Shown here in pieces: positions 12,301-22,560 of a DNA stretch of 64,000 bases. Under the pieces are notes generated by a model, which saw only the letters and a program-made list of their open reading frames with translations, was not told where the DNA came from and made no database searches. Every line of letters begins with the position of its first letter. Within the stretch, counting starts at the first letter, position 1. Origin of the DNA: Paraspadella gotoi (taxonomy: Eukaryota > Chaetognatha); assembly GCA_051294375.1 (NCBI GenBank), contig CM119269.1, forward strand, positions 17,470,265 through 17,534,264, in the 5' to 3' direction. A program made the position numbers and the translations under genes.

Positions 12301-13257
12301 GACTTGTCCGGCCTTTTATTGACGGGGGTCTCCGTCGAGGGCCTCGCCCTCCTCCAGAATTTCGTCGACGCTACCGGCGACGTCCAGACGGCGTGCCTTC
12401 TCGTTTTTGCCGCCGCTTCGCCGCCCGCCGTCCGCGCCGACTCGAGGGTGAAGCGCTGGTGCGAGACTTACAGGTGATCGATGTTGCAGGGCCTGTTGGC
12501 TCTATTCTTCATTTTCGTATTCCATGGGATGTTCTTAGTGATTTTTAGCTGGCTTGTCTTCGTGGTTGCTTCAATTTATTCTGTCATTAATTCCCTTAGA
12601 TCCTTGCTCGATCAGTGGCGATTATGGCATCAACGAGCAGAGTTCGATGTTCAACGAAACCTTTTGGATCAAAACCATGATGTCGTCAAAAAGCAGGTTT
12701 GTGTGCTATCGGTTACTGAGGAAATCCAACTTTATGTTCATATCTCTATCTCATTCAGGTCCACATTATCTGTAACTTTTGTTCGAAGTCTGTGGCGGCG
12801 ACCTCCTCTTCGTCGTCATCGAAGGGCATTAGAGGTGGCGGCGCTGCCGGAAGTTCCTCCGGCTCCTCTCTCAGCCTTAAGTCCTGTATAACGAGTTGCA
12901 GCAATTGCAGGAAGCCGCTTCCTCGATGCGTTCTCTGTCAGGTTATTTCCATTGACTGTTTAGTATTTAGAAAATACGAAAATACGCCGTTATACATCTA
13001 TCTAGGTCAACATGGGCACCGCCCTTCCCCCATCGACGCCCACCTTCGATCAAGGGGCAGACACGGTCGTTTCTTTACCGACAGAAGGCGCTGGTGATCT
13101 TCGCTCCTGGTTTACGTGGTGTCAGAGTTGTCGTCACGGGGGACACGCCCACCACGTGGCCGAGTGGTTCGCCGGGCACAGCGAATGTCCCGTCACCCAA
13201 TGTGACTGTCACTGCGGAGCTACGGACGGCGGCTTGCGAGCGCCGCTCGGTAGTTGA
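6388..13257 (+). CDS. MIOS: MIOS, GATOR2 complex WD-repeat protein
   Basis: Exons: 6388-6846, 6929-7031, 7124-7197, 9196-9332, 9396-9483, 9578-9684, 9757-10004, 10077-10586, 10699-10851, 10953-11174, 12269-12473, 12600-12696, 12759-12941, 13006-13257, giving about 945 aa in frame. The N-terminal WD40 propeller shows ISIWDTRSFEKPLITL and FAWHPTDENR. A helical region follows (ERAAAVALFNLDL, DPYLRALFAFLT), then C-terminal zinc motifs: CNFCSKS, CRKPLPRCVLC, WFTWCQSCRHGGHAHH and a final CPVTQCDCHC. In known animals MIOS is a lysosome-associated GATOR2 subunit that activates mTORC1 by opposing GATOR1. The intron at 11175 appears to start with GC; the 2-kb intron 7198-9195 holds a transposon. The start ATG is the first in the exon, about 208 bp after ARP5. 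Confidence 0.95.
7795..8300. repeat. Degenerate 18-bp pyrimidine repeat
   Basis: About 500 bp of almost pure C/T on this strand, with a TATTCTTTCTTTCCTTTC unit repeated with drift. The long hydrophobic and KER-rich open frames here are artefacts. It lies in the MIOS intron, directly before the transposon at 8362. Confidence 0.95.
8362..9141. mobile_element. Non-autonomous DNA transposon, copy 2 (MIOS intron)
   Basis: Same family as 3872-4914: it starts TAGTCGGATCTGC, shares about 250 bp of 5' sequence, and ends GCAGATCCGACATTG. It lacks the minisatellite. Instead 8880-9110 is made of TTAAT/ATTAA repeats. It ends about 55 bp before the next MIOS exon. Confidence 0.65.
11175..11180 (+). other. 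GC 5' splice site in MIOS
   Basis: The exon ends TTCATAG and the intron begins GCGAGT. Splicing here joins FI to DKLTRSLVEAGDL in frame, matching the conserved MIOS helix. The nearest GT donor (11179) shifts the frame. The matching acceptor ends at 12268. The intron body (about 1.1 kb) shows no other feature. Confidence 0.75.
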
Positions 13258-13526
13258 TTGAGGCAATGATGCAGCCACACCTTATCCCATCGCATTTAAA
13301 GTCATTTACGTCATAAATTTGTTTGTTCTAAATTATTATGTAGTTGTTCGTTTTTGAATCAAAATATTTTTAGGATTCTGAATTGATTTTTATTAGCTGT
13401 AGTAGCAATCGTAATTAAACCGAAAGATACTTAGACTATGACGATGCCCGATCTCATTGGCCCTTGATCTCTTCACGTTCTTTGATCAGTCTTCGCACAT
13501 GAAAGTCACCATTACACAGCCAAAAA
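13258..13526. other. Intergenic gap MIOS to l(3)mbt
   Basis: AT-rich, 269 bp, with no clear AATAAA signal and no repeat. It must hold the MIOS 3' UTR and any l(3)mbt promoter or 5' UTR. Confidence 0.5.
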
Positions 13527-16500
13527 ATGTCAGATATTCCGAATCAGTTGTTGGAAGGAAAGATCCTCCCCGGCGCGTCGACCCTTCCCTCGCTTTCAAA
13601 CCAGCCTCAGCAAATGCTACCCGGTGGTTCTGGCCTGCCCTCCTTGTCTAGTCAGCCCCAGCAGATCATGCTGGTGCCTGCGACGCGGCCTCAAGCCCAA
13701 CCGGCGCAGCAAGTTGTTTACCATCAGGCACCGCCGCAGCAGCAGCCCGTCGTTTATCAGCAGCAAGTCATTGTGAATCCGTCGACACAGACGCAGCAAC
13801 ACTACATCTTGCAACCAGGAGGATTTGACTCAAATCAGGCCACTTATCAGGTCTAGGAATGTAGTAGTCAAAGAACTTAAGGAATTAAAGGCCACTTAGT
13901 AAATAAAAAACATTGTGCCATTCTTATTTATTTACATGAAATATTTTATTCACTTTAATTTGCAGGTAATACACCCGCAGACCGGAACCGTTCAAATTCT
14001 GGGTGCATCATCTGTCGCTCAGCCAATTCAGACAATCCTCCAGCCAACGACCTCTTTGGGATCTGCGGGCGGCGCTATTATTAAATGCGCCGCCGTAAAG
14101 ACGACCCAACCTTCGTCCAACTCTCCCTCCCTTCTTCAAGCCACCACTGCGTCGACCCCCACCACGCTCGGTTCCGCCAAGGTTTTCCTTCAATCGCCGA
14201 GACCTACCGGCCTCCAGCAACAGCCACCGACCGCGTCGAGGTCTGCTCAGCGTCAGATCATGCCACAACAGTTGCAGTTGCCACAACCGACGACGACTGT
14301 GGTCACGACCTCCCCCGGAATTCGCACGGTCGTATCGACGGCGCCAGCAGGGATGTCCGGAAAACAAATCCAAGTTCTCTCGCCACACACGGGAACTTGG
14401 AGTCCGGTGTCGCCGGCCCAATTTCAGTTGGCATCCTCGTTAAAGACGACCGTTCCGTCCTCAAGCGGATCGAACACTAAGCCGCAGCAAGTTAGGGTGC
14501 AACAGATGGGGGGTGGAGCCGGATCGTATCGCCTACTGCCTGCTTCGTCGCTGGTTGCGAGAGAACCGTCCAGGGTACGAATAACGGAAAATATTTATTT
14601 TATAATATTATGACGTCCTGTAAAATTTTTTTTTCAGTTGACAAAGACGTCGGATTTTGTTTCTGTCGACAGCGCCACAGCCAGAGTCGAGCCTCCGATC
14701 AAAGTTGTGCGCCCCAACTCCGCCGCCGCCTCTTTCTCTTTAACGTCCGCCGCACGGGCGTCCTTCTCGTCCTCTTCAAAATCCCCTCCTCCCCACGTCA
14801 CAACGTCCTCTAACCTCTTCACCTCGACTGCGACAACCGCCCCAGTCTCGGCAGAGAAGCCGTCGCTACAGCAACCGCGCGTGCAGATGCAGCCGACGTC
14901 ACTCCTCGACGATCTGGCGACGAAGGCTCCAATGCCGCAGGGAGTTGAAGAGATATTGACGTCCGGCAACTCTTCTTCCGTCGAAGAATCGAGCTTAGAA
15001 GAGAGCGAGTCAGCGACGGAGATAATTTCAGAAGGTTTGTATCCTTGTCCGCTAATTTTCACTTCCGTTACCATAAATTTGATAATGGTTGTCAGGCGTG
15101 GTGGAAACATCAGTGGAGTGCGGGTCTGGTTTCGAGGACATCACCACCCTGATGGACTGGAACTCGGAGGGCGTCGCCTCTTTGCCAGGAAGCGACATCA
15201 AATTCAAAATAAACGAATTCGGGATGCTGGAAATGATTGATCTCAAGATGGTAAGAAAAGTTTCTCTACCTATGTACATAATTTCCAAATTTATTTTTTA
15301 AAAACGTTTCTTCAACTTAACTGATATTGTATTTTGACTTTCTTTTTTGCTATTTAAAATAGTTTAGAGATGAAACGAAAAATTCGTTGTTATAGCAATT
15401 TTTATTTTTATTATTGTACATGTTTCGACTCTTAGTGTTACGAGTCTTCATCAGCAAGACTCGTAACACTAAGAGTCGAAACATGTACAATAATAAAAAA
15501 AAAAAAATTGCTATTACAACGAATTTTTCGTTTCATCTCTAAACTTAACTGCTATAATCTTCTCCGTTCAGGACGCTGGGGTTAAACCCCACTCCCATCC
15601 TCCTCGCGTGGAGACGGAAGAGTCTCTCAAAGAGGAGGTGGTGATTGAAGAGTCCGGAGTGGCCAACGAGTGGGTCGTTGTCGGCGGCGGCGAATCCCTC
15701 CGCTCCGTTCCGCAAATCGGCATCGCCGAATCGGTACTACACGACGTCGCAGACGGCACAGCAACGGGCGGCGTTGACATTGATCTTGCGGACCTTGAAT
15801 GCGGCGCCGCTCTAGACGAGGACGCTCCCGTGCTCTCGCAGGAGACGGACGTCGTGCCCGAATCAGCGGCGTCATCGTTGGGCGATAAGTTGCCCGCTTT
15901 GTCCGTCACCGCCCCCGCGTCCGCCCTGGTGTCGGAAAACGACATCTGTCAATGCGCCGTTTGCGGTTGTTACGGCATCAACCAAGAGTTTTTGGACGGA
16001 GACGGCGTCTTCTTTTGCTCTCAATATTGCAAGGGTAAATCTATTTTTTGGTGGGGAGGGGGCGAGGGGGTCTATGAGGCGAAACTAGAACCTAAAAGGC
16101 TTTTTCTCTCCCTTTTTCATTTAAAAAGATAAACGTGATGCCTCGTCGTCGTCCTCGAAAAAGTCATTTCCTCGCCCCGACAAGGTCGGCACAGAAATTT
16201 ACCAGTGTCAAGAGTGCGGCTGCTATGGTCTTCATCAAGAGTTTCTTATCTCTGAAGGACTTTTCTTTTGCTCGACAAATTGTAAAGGTTTGCAAATAAT
16301 TTTTGGGTGTAACTATGTTTTTTTGTTTTTTTTTCGTGGTCCCGACTTTCGCTTTTGAGAGAGAGCCTGGCTAAATTGTTTAACCGCCCCTTTTCTTCCT
16401 CTCAGACAAAAATGAGTCCCTGCATGTCCCGGCGAAGAAGGCTCGAACTGACAAGGAGTCGTCTCCTCTCCCGCCGAAACTCTGCTCTGACTCTCCCCTC

Positions 16501-19500
16501 CTCCCGCCCAAACTCGTTGCCTCCGCTTCTCCCACCCCTTCTCTTGTTTCCAACGATTCCAACAACGAAGCCGCGACGGCCTCCTCCTCTTCCTCTGCCT
16601 CCTCTCTCTCGACAGGGAGCAAAAACGCCCTCGGACAATCCAGGTGATGATCGATGATCGATGATCGATTCATGATTCAACGATTACCGTCCCTGTATTG
16701 ATTTTCGCGTCCATTTCCCAGCTTCGCTTGGACTCAATATGTGGAGGCGGAAGGCGGATCCTTGGCGCCAATTAAACTGTTCAAAAATCACTTTGACGAA
16801 GAGGCCTTTCCCACGGTCAAGAACGGCTTCAGAGTCGGGATGAGACTCGAAGCCATCGACCCCAAGCACCAGTCCATGCTCTGTTTGGTGAGAATGGGTG
16901 TCCATTTTGTAGTTTCGTTCGGAGTTGGTACTAGTGAATTCCGTTCCCCAGGTAAGCGTGGCCGAGGTGCGCGCTTGTCGCCTGCGTCTTCACTTTGACG
17001 GTTATCCAGACAATCACGACGTTTGGGTCAACTTTGATTCCCCCAACATTTTTCCCCTTGGCTGGTGCGACCGGAACAACAAGCTATTGCACCCTCCCAA
17101 AGAGTTCGCCAATGCCGACCTCTCGAGCGGCAAGACTTTTTCTTGGCAGGTGAGTGCTTTATGAGAGGCCTTTTTTGGCAGTTTACTTGACGAAAAAGAA
17201 TTCCGTCGACTATTAATCGTTAAAATCACTGAAAAATTGATAAATTATGGCAACAGTCGGGTTGCCTGTGATGCCCATTGGGATGGGGGCATCTCACTGT
17301 TTGCTTTGGGGGCTTCCGACCCTTAGTGACGCATCCAGTCACTGGCGCCAACACAACGCCTGGGATGGTGTGTTCCCCCTCTGAGCCAATGGTATTGGCT
17401 GAACGATGGTAGCCGTGATGTGGTGTGAATATACCGCCACAAAATTCGATGTTCTGATTCGTTTTCCCGTCAGAATTACATAAAAGATTTGCGAGCGACG
17501 GCGGCGCCGCGGTCCCTCTTTCCTCACCTCCGCGAAAAGGGCGAGAAGGCGCTGACTCCCATCGGATTCCGCGTTGGGATGAAGTTGGAGGCACTCGACG
17601 TCCTCTCGCCCGACAGGGACGTTTGCGTCGCGTCCGTCGCGGACATCCTCGCTCACGACAACCGGTAAAACGCAGATGTGCACCCTTTCCATCTTTTTTC
17701 TCAAGGTGATTAATTGGCCTCTTATCCTAGTTTTCTCATCCACTTGGATGGGAAAGACGCCCGACACGACTATTGGGCGGAAGCCACGTCCTCCAATCTT
17801 CACCCGGTGGATTGGTGCAAGACCAACGGGCAGAAACTCGTCAAGCCCCTCGATTTTCAGGGTAAATTTAATATTGCAGTTTTTAAAAGGTTTTTGGCGT
17901 AGTAACTTTAACTTTAACCCCCACGCGTTACAGGGGAATTCGACTGGACAACCTATCTAACTCGAACGGCGTCACTTCCTGTTCCGGCGCGCGCCTTCAA
18001 GATTCGACCGATTTCTGGCTTTCGGGTCGGCGCCAAGTTGGAGGCGGTTGATCCTCTCAACCCGATCCTCATCCGCGTCGCGACTGTCGTCGACATTTGG
18101 ACGTCAAAACTCAAACTACACTTTGACGGCTGGTCGGAGGAGTACGACTTTTGGGTGAGGTTTTACTATTCACATACTTTGCCAGTTTTCGAAAAATATA
18201 TGTTAGAGGGTGATTGTTGTGGTTGTGATTGTTTAGATGATGTTCCACAAGGAATTGTCTCCATAATATAGATTATTATTAGGTAGTGTTATGATTAGTA
18301 TCCACTTTCCTTTTTCCCCAGGTGGAGGAGTCTTCCCCTGAGATTCACCCTCCCGGATGGTGCGCCAAAACATGCCATCCTTTGCAATTCCCGGTCAACA
18401 TGTCTAAGTCTCCCGATGACTATCCCGCGCCTCCGGGCGTGCCGGGAGCCGAGTACTGCCCGACGCCCGGTTGCCAAGGACTAGGTCATCTCAACAATTG
18501 GCACGATCGCCACTACAACATCCTCAACTGTCCCTACTTTAAACTGAGGCAGGATAAAACTCTCGAGGAAGATCGCGTCACCAACGAGCCCATCCCGCCC
18601 ACGCCGCAGTTCCAGGTCAAGGGACGCGGAAAGCTGGAGAATCGTTGGGTAAAGCCCTCTCGATCCGGCGACGCGGCCTCCGCCGGCTCCTCCTCGCTGG
18701 AAACTCCCAAGTTGGAGATTGTCAACGGAGGCGGGGACGAGGCGGCGATGAACGGCGTCGTCGAAGTCAACGGAAGAAGGGGGTCCGTGACGATGCCGGC
18801 ACTGGTAAGTAGTTCCCGTTTAAAGTTTTCGCTTTAGGTTTTATTTTTGCTTTTTATTTTTTCCCTGTCCGTGTCCAACTGTCCATTCTCCATTCCAACT
18901 TTTGCATTCTCTTCCCCCGCCAATAGGTGAACCAACGCCACGGTCCTCCGACACCTCCGCCCGAGTCGGAGCACCCCTTCGCCCATGGCGTCCAGTTGCA
19001 TCGCCCTCCCTCCGTGGTCGCTGCCTCGGTGCACCACTCGGTTTTCTCGCCTCCCTTCCTTCCGCCGCCGCCGCCGGACGTACCTCTCTGCTGGCAGCAT
19101 CAAAGCAATTTGCTTCCTGGTGAGTACAGCAGAGTAAAGAAACGAACAACAGTTTACATTTATTTAGGACTAGCTAATGTAATGTTAATGTTAAAATTAA
19201 CTGATTAACTGACCTTTTTGAAATGTATGTAAACTCGAAAAATTCATGAAGGGTCATTTTAAACGTTATATTATAGTTCATTCACCAATTGCTTTCATTA
19301 ATTTTTTGAAAGGGGTTTCAACGATCTCCAAGGCGGGTCACGAGGCTATTACAAAATGGTCGCCTGAGGACGTGAGCGCTTTCGTCGCCAACATCCCTGG
19401 GTGCGAGTCTTTCGGGCAACTATTCGAGGAACAGGCCATAGACGGCGAGGCGCTGCTCCTGCTTAACCAGGAGGATATGGTCAACATCATGGGTATCAAG

Positions 19501-19605
19501 CTGGGCCCCGCCGTCAAGATTTACAACGCTATCGTCATCCTTAAGAACAAGGGCGAGATTCCTCCCCCGCCGCTCCCGTGCATATATCGGCTCAAGTGCC
19601 CGTAG
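13527..19605 (+). CDS. l(3)mbt: Lethal(3)malignant brain tumor-like chromatin reader
   Basis: Exons: 13527-13850, 13966-14574, 14638-15034, 15096-15250, 15572-16034, 16129-16287, 16406-16643, 16722-16887, 16952-17149, 17474-17664, 17731-17861, 17934-18154, 18322-18804, 18927-19119, 19313-19605; about 1406 aa. A long Q/S/T-rich N-terminus comes first. Two FCS zinc fingers follow (about 621-650 and 669-703), then three MBT repeats (about 783-1115; signatures FRVGMRLEAIDP, FRVGMKLEALD, FRVGAKLEAVDP), a C2HC finger near 1129-1156 (CPTPGCQGLGH), and a C-terminal SAM domain (WSPEDVSAFVANIPGC). Family members bind mono- or dimethyl-lysine histones and repress transcription. The LLPG linker before SAM is also seen in vertebrate L3MBTL. 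The start ATG heads MSDIPNQ, 269 bp after MIOS. Confidence 0.95.
15362..15545. repeat. Near-perfect palindrome in l(3)mbt intron
   Basis: Arms of about 85 bp (15362-15447 and 15456-15543) are inverted copies separated by a few bases. It fills more than half of the intron 15251-15571. The shared GAAACGAAAAATTCGTT block links it to the element at 1199-3250. Confidence 0.9.
15412..15462 (-). ncRNA. Hammerhead-ribozyme-like motif 2
   Basis: On the minus strand, CTGATGA (complement of 15448-15454) is followed by stem GACTC/GAGTC with a GTAACACTAA loop, then GAAAC (complement of 15422-15426), ACATGT and a GTA triplet. Stem I can form TTG/CAA. The same extra A after the core occurs as at 3155. The plus-strand half of the palindrome lacks the CTGATGA block. 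Confidence 0.5.
17244..17448 (+). repeat. Interspersed repeat family, copy 1
   Basis: It shares TTGCCTGTGATGCCCATTGG, GGGGGCTTCCGACCC and GGTGTGAATATACCGCCACA with the inverted copy at 38404-38668, but lacks about 65 bp of its middle. It lies in an MBT-region intron of l(3)mbt. The class is unknown; no convincing tRNA promoter boxes were seen. Confidence 0.85.
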
Positions 19606-19833
19606 CTTTAGAAGCGAAGAAATGCGAATAACTCAAGATCGAGATTTTTTTTTTAGTATTCTGTGCTACCAGTTTAATTCGAGTCATTCCTTCTTCCTAT
19701 TCATCTTGTCGTTTTATCATTTCTTGCTCTTTTTCTCACTCACTCGCACAGTCTCATTTTCTTGTTGTTGCTTTTTTTTTGTCTCTAGAATTTTGATTTA
19801 TTCTTAAAACTGTGCCCTTACGGCCTTTCAAAA

Positions 19834-21735
19834 ATGAATCTGGCCTACTTACCCATGGGCTCCATGCAATTGGGGCCCAACGGCGAACTAATTCCTACTT
19901 CGATGCCGCCCTCGTTCTCCGCCACGCCCGCTTCCGGTAATAATCGTGCTAAAACTTTAAGGATATGATAACCACGTTTTATCCTGGTACCTGCAAAAGC
20001 TTATTCGGTTTGCTCCTCTAAGGATCCGGTTGGAAAATGTCCGAATTGGCCCCCGTCTATTCCTCGGGACATTCTTTCGCTGTGATGGAACCACTCGCCG
20101 TCTCTTCCACGCAGGGGCACCAGATGGTTCAGCTGGGCCACTTGGGTTCCAACGTGGTCACCAACGGCGCCCCTCAGATCATTCAGACAGCTAACGGGCA
20201 GTTGCTCCAGGTTCTTCAACAGCCTCAGGTTAAAAATAAATGGCGGGAACTTGATAAACCGTAGAGCGATTGGGGGAAGTAAGATGGGACGCTTTGCCCT
20301 CACAGGTCCAAATTCAGCAACCCACCGAGAAAGTCCGAGGTCAGCAAGGAATTTCTCATTCCCAACACCTTATTCACGCGAACCACGTGCAGCCACATCA
20401 ACAGTCGATTCAACAACAACAACAACAGCACCAGCACCACATTCAGCCTACACAAATTCTACAGCAACCTCAACAAGTCGCCGTCGCGCAGCCGCTGCAC
20501 GCCTCCGCTGAGGGGCTTTCGGGTGTGACAGTTATTAAGCTCGAAACTCTCGCGCAGCATCAACAGCCGCAGCCACAAACTCAGCAGCAATCGCATACTC
20601 AGCCACAAAACCACCAACTGCTGCAACCAACGCCGACCTTGGAAGAACCAAAACCAAAGAAAAAGAAAAAAAAGAAAGAGACGGAATCCGAGTCCCGTCC
20701 GACGCCGTCTGTGCCCGAGTCTACGCGAACGACTGCGTCGCCCCAGCAGGAATCCTCCTGGAGCTGCGAGACCTGCGGCAAAATGTTCCAAAACCGCTTT
20801 AATTTGAAGCGACACCGCATGGGCGTACACGGCTCCGATGATCTCCCCGTCCACCGCTGCGATCTCTGCGACAAGGCATTTAACTACAGCGACAACCTCC
20901 GACGCCACCGGAAAAACATGCACGGCCTTGGACTCGACGAGGCCGAGGAAATAGAGAGCAAATACGTTCCGCAGTCAGACCAGTCCGGGATAGACCAGGT
21001 GAGCAAAAGGGGGGGGACACCGTTTATTGAGGTAAAAGCTATTATATTATTTTGCCATTGATATTGTATTTAATTAGGTGCAACAACTCGGGTCGGAGAA
21101 GACGACCAACGAACTTTCCCAGGGCTTACATTCCGAAGAAAAATCTACGAAGTCGTACAAATGCGAACAATGTGATAAGGTGCTGCAGAGCAAATACAAC
21201 TTGAAGCGTCATAATGTGAGTTCAATCTTTACTTGTATTATGTATTTTAAGTTTAGGTTGTTTAACTGATGGCGTTCCCATCGACGAAATTGAGTTTAAA
21301 AAGTATAAATATAATGTAAATAATGTAAATAAAATGCAAATATTCGAAATCTTATCGGCAAGTTTCTTTTTTGATTCTTTCCTTTCTCTCTTTCAGCTCG
21401 CCGTCCACAAGGACACGCGCATCCTTTACGGCTGCGACGAGTGCGAAAAAAACTTCACCAGCATCACTAATTATCGGCGGCACAAGATCATGATCCACGG
21501 AGACGGAAAAAAGAACTACTACTGCGATAAGTGCGATAAGCATTTGGCCAGCAAGGACGGTCTGAGGAGACACATGGAGTCCGTACACGAGACCTTAGGA
21601 AAGAACTTCGAGTGCCTCATTTGCGGCAATAAGTTTCTGCGAAAGGAATACCTGGCCAAACACGCCAAGACTCACGAGTTCAACTACGACATTTTACCCG
21701 CCGACACCACGATATCGAGCACGAGCCTTCTTTAG
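19834..21735 (+). CDS. Six-finger C2H2 zinc finger protein, Q-rich
   Basis: Exons: 19834-19936, 20023-20228, 20306-20998, 21078-21215, 21397-21735; about 492 aa. The N-terminal half is rich in Q, P and H. A lysine-rich stretch (KPKKKKKKKE), a likely nuclear signal, precedes six C2H2 fingers: CETCGKMFQNRFNLKRH, CDLCDKAFNYSDNLRRH, CEQCDKVLQSKYNLKRH, CDECEKNFTSITNYRRH, CDKCDKHLASKDGLRRH and CLICGNKFLRKEYLAKH. Finger 3 is split by an intron before its last histidine. The protein is likely a DNA-binding transcription factor; I cannot name an ortholog. It starts 228 bp after the l(3)mbt stop, so readthrough or co-transcription should be considered. Confidence 0.88.
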
Positions 21736-22560
21736 TTGTGCAATTTTTGGGACTGGGGACAAGATGTGTATATGTCGTCTTAATTGTAATTTTATTTTAT
21801 ATCAATATAAGCTTAATTTTATGTTTTCGTCTTCATATTTGAGAGTTTCGCCCTTGTTTGAGTGCGTAGTCTGTCTCATGTTTTTTCACGTTGTAACAAA
21901 AACAGAGCAGAATTAGCAATTATGGAAGGGCATCTTTTGAATTTTCATATGTTGTGACCGTTTGAAATCCGTTGCGAAGTCTCCTTGGTTGTGAAGATAA
22001 CGTTGAGACCTAAATGAAATTAATTATAATTTTATTTATCGCTTTACGGAGAGATATCAATTAATCCAAAAATTTTTGCGTCGGTTTTCAAGTGGTTTCC
22101 TTCGGTTCTTCATTTAGGTTATTATTTATATAAGATTTTCAAGCCTTATATTATTCTGAGCTAGGATTGTCATTCATTTAGTTGTTAACCGCTGAAATAA
22201 CAACTGTTCTCGTACCGTCCAAAGAGGGTGCAAAAAAAAACCCAACCTCTTTTAAATCTAAAACGACCGCTTCTCAATCCGAAAGAGCGAAACTGAATCA
22301 TGTTCTAACCATTCCTAAAAATTTTTCTTCGTTTTTTATGAAGTAATTATGGGATAGTCGCTTAAACGATTAATCCAGAATTTTTGTAAATAAAATAAAA
22401 CAAACTATTGAATTACATGCCTCCATTTGATGTTATTTTTATACTACCACCAAAAAAAGCTTCGTTAATTGTCAAAATGTTGTTGACTGCCGGAACGCCG
22501 GTTGAATCTGTAGGACTATAAAAAAAGCTAGGATCCCATATCCAAGTATTCCCCCCACCG
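21736..22560. other. Intergenic region, zinc finger gene to REV7
   Basis: AT-rich, 825 bp. AATAAA-like motifs (AAATAAAATAAAA, about 22388-22400) could end the zinc finger transcript. No gene or repeat seen. Confidence 0.5.
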
